From PVC group bacterium (GTDB lineage Bacteria > Verrucomicrobiota > Kiritimatiellia > CAIKKV01 > PXCX01): a stretch of 5,862 nucleotides of DNA. Under the pieces are notes generated by a model. That model saw only the letters and a list, made by a program, of their open reading frames with translations, had not been told where the DNA came from and searched no databases. The DNA lies in contig PWZG01000346.1 in the NCBI GenBank assembly GCA_003567575.1, positions 1-5,862 on the forward strand, read 5' to 3'. Of this stretch, positions 4,947 to 5,862 are shown one piece after another. Position 1 is the first letter of the stretch; every line of letters starts with the position of its first letter. The position numbers were made by a program, and so were the translations under genes.

Positions 4947-5862
4947 TCAGGGCCGCCAGTAGCGATCGACGGCTTCCCGGGCCAGTCGCACATAATGGCG
5001 CCCCCGTTCGCAATCGCCAAAGATCGTCCCGGCTTCCCGTTGCGCAATCTCGAAGAGACAGCCGCTTGCCGCCTCGCAGACTCCCTTGAAGTACGTTGTA
5101 ATGGCCTCGTCATTGAGCGGTCCCTCGCAGGTCACAAACTCGGCCCGCGGTTTGCTGTAGTAGACAACCCGGCTGCCGCGCAGGGAATCACCGATACGGG
5201 CTTCATCGTTGAAGGGGGAAACGGACAGTTTGCGCAGCTTGGACCATTTTGACAGGTAGTCCAGCCAAATGGCGTCAACGCGCTCGCAGCAGCCGTAGGA
5301 AAGAAGTCCGAAACGATTGACCAGACGCTGCTGGTACGGAAAGACGAACTCGCCGAAGGTTTCCGCCGAGACCGCCGTGGTTTCCTGCGACTCGAGAAAG
5401 CCCCAGCACTGGGTCGTGCGCGTAACCTCGTCGGTCGGTAGTTCGTCGGTACACGCGAAGGATTCCTGAGCCAGAGGGCTGACGCCGTGGGTGGGTAACA
5501 GCAACTGCTCTTGCTCAAGGAAGTCGTAGTATCGTTCGTACACCCTGGTCGCCATCTCCATGGCCTGATGCACGGCATCCGGGCAGTCGTAAATGGCCAT
5601 GTAGTAGGCTTCCATGCCCATCAGATGGACGAGCGGATTGGTGATCGACCCCGGCAGGCTGCCCATGACCATGCGCACCGGCAGGATGTCCTCGAAAATA
5701 TCCTGTCCCCCATGTTCGATGGGAGAAGTCTTTCCGTGCATCAGACGGGGAGCGCGCACGATCCTGCCCCCGAAATACTGGCCGATACACTGGTGGCCGA
5801 GGCAGACGCCGAATAGCGGCTTTTTCCCTGCGAATGCGCCGATCATGTCCAAGCTGACGCCC
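4947..5862 (-). CDS. Chimeric reading frame: PabA/TrpG amidotransferase piece joined to URO-D-like C-terminus (partial)
   Basis: The frame is open to the window edge, so the gene is partial. A TTG at 5850-5852 could be taken as a start, but the codons before it (Gly-Val-Ser) continue the amidotransferase similarity, so it is internal. Numbering from that TTG, residues 1-55 match class I glutamine amidotransferases of the PabA/TrpG type: GVCLGHQ (15-21, nucleophile Cys17), IGQYFGGRIVRAPRLMHGKT (23-42). From about residue 54 the protein is URO-D-like (uroporphyrinogen decarboxylase/corrinoid methyltransferase superfamily): VRMVMGSLPGSITNPL (59-74), ETFGEFVFPY (164-173), SYGCCERVD (185-193), LRKLSVSPF (206-214). 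The amidotransferase His and Glu of the triad and the N-terminal part of the URO-D barrel are both absent, so neither activity is expected. The gene ends at TGA 4947-4949, 21 bases before the DUF4838 gene. The URO-D part is probably the native neighbour of that gene. Confidence 0.8.
   Translation of the reverse strand, partial: GVSLDMIGAFAGKKPLFGVCLGHQCIGQYFGGRIVRAPRLMHGKTSPIEHGGQDIFEDILPVRMVMGSLPGSITNPLVHLMGMEAYYMAIYDCPDAVHQAMEMATRVYERYYDFLEQEQLLLPTHGVSPLAQESFACTDELPTDEVTRTTQCWGFLESQETTAVSAETFGEFVFPYQQRLVNRFGLLSYGCCERVDAIWLDYLSKWSKLRKLSVSPFNDEARIGDSLRGSRVVYYSKPRAEFVTCEGPLNDEAITTYFKGVCEAASGCLFEIAQREAGTIFGDCERGRHYVRLAREAVDRYWRP

Noticed and set aside
4204..5013. Minus-strand open frame of 269 codons overlapping the DUF4838 gene in another frame
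   Set aside because: It is extremely rich in Arg and Gly with no domain, and overlaps the signal peptide and GH67-like domain of the real gene. It is a frame shadow.
3678..5252. Plus-strand open frame of 524 codons antisense to the DUF4838 gene and part of the URO-D-like gene
   Set aside because: It crosses two well-supported minus-strand genes. Its translation has no recognisable domain and a composition rich in Arg, Gly, His and Gln, as expected for the antisense of GC-rich coding DNA. It has no convincing ribosome binding site.
5850..5852. TTG as the start codon of the URO-D-like gene
   Set aside because: The frame stays open to the window edge and the residues before TTG continue the PabA-like similarity, with no ribosome binding site visible, so the true start is outside the window.

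Overview
The window is bacterial: compact genes, sigma70-like signals, intrinsic terminators and Sec signal peptides. It carries two plus-strand genes (155-946, 1075-2409) that converge on two minus-strand genes (4925-2538 and 5862-4947, the latter cut by the window end). The protein families point to a carbohydrate-degrading bacterium of the PVC type (Lentisphaerota, Kiritimatiellota, Planctomycetota) or a similar group such as Hydrogenedentota: a secreted DUF4838/GH67-like protein, a URO-D/corrinoid-methyltransferase-like protein, an AP2-type sugar phosphate isomerase/epimerase and an exported SIS-like protein. This is an inference from family make-up; there is no rRNA or marker gene here.

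Left part (1-976): a self-contained unit for a TIM-barrel sugar isomerase/epimerase. It has a good sigma70-like promoter (TTGCAA-17-TATAGT, 9-37), a direct-repeat block just downstream of the predicted start of transcription (51-82) that looks like an operator, a strong ribosome binding site and a perfect 8-bp terminator hairpin.

Middle part (977-2537): a second terminator-like hairpin, then a gene for an exported protein that I read as two degenerate SIS (phosphosugar-binding) domains in tandem. The 128-bp convergent spacer after it holds a perfect 7-bp inverted repeat and a 22-codon in-frame open stretch directly behind the stop of the opposing gene.

Right part (2538-5862, minus strand): a probable two-gene transcription unit with a 21-nt spacer. 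The downstream gene encodes a 795-residue secreted DUF4838 protein with a GH67-like N-terminus and a GH2-like jelly-roll C-terminus. The upstream gene is the oddest object in the window. Its first ~55 visible residues are a PabA/TrpG class I glutamine amidotransferase piece with the Cys nucleophile motif, and without a frame break it becomes the C-terminal ~245 residues of a URO-D-like protein. Neither domain is complete, so this is a gene fusion by deletion or an assembly chimera.

Taken together, the locus fits sugar or glycan handling (secreted glycan-binding or hydrolytic protein, intracellular sugar isomerase, exported sugar-isomerase-like protein). No substrate can be named from the sequence, and no classical defence system, CRISPR array, tRNA, rRNA or insertion sequence was seen.
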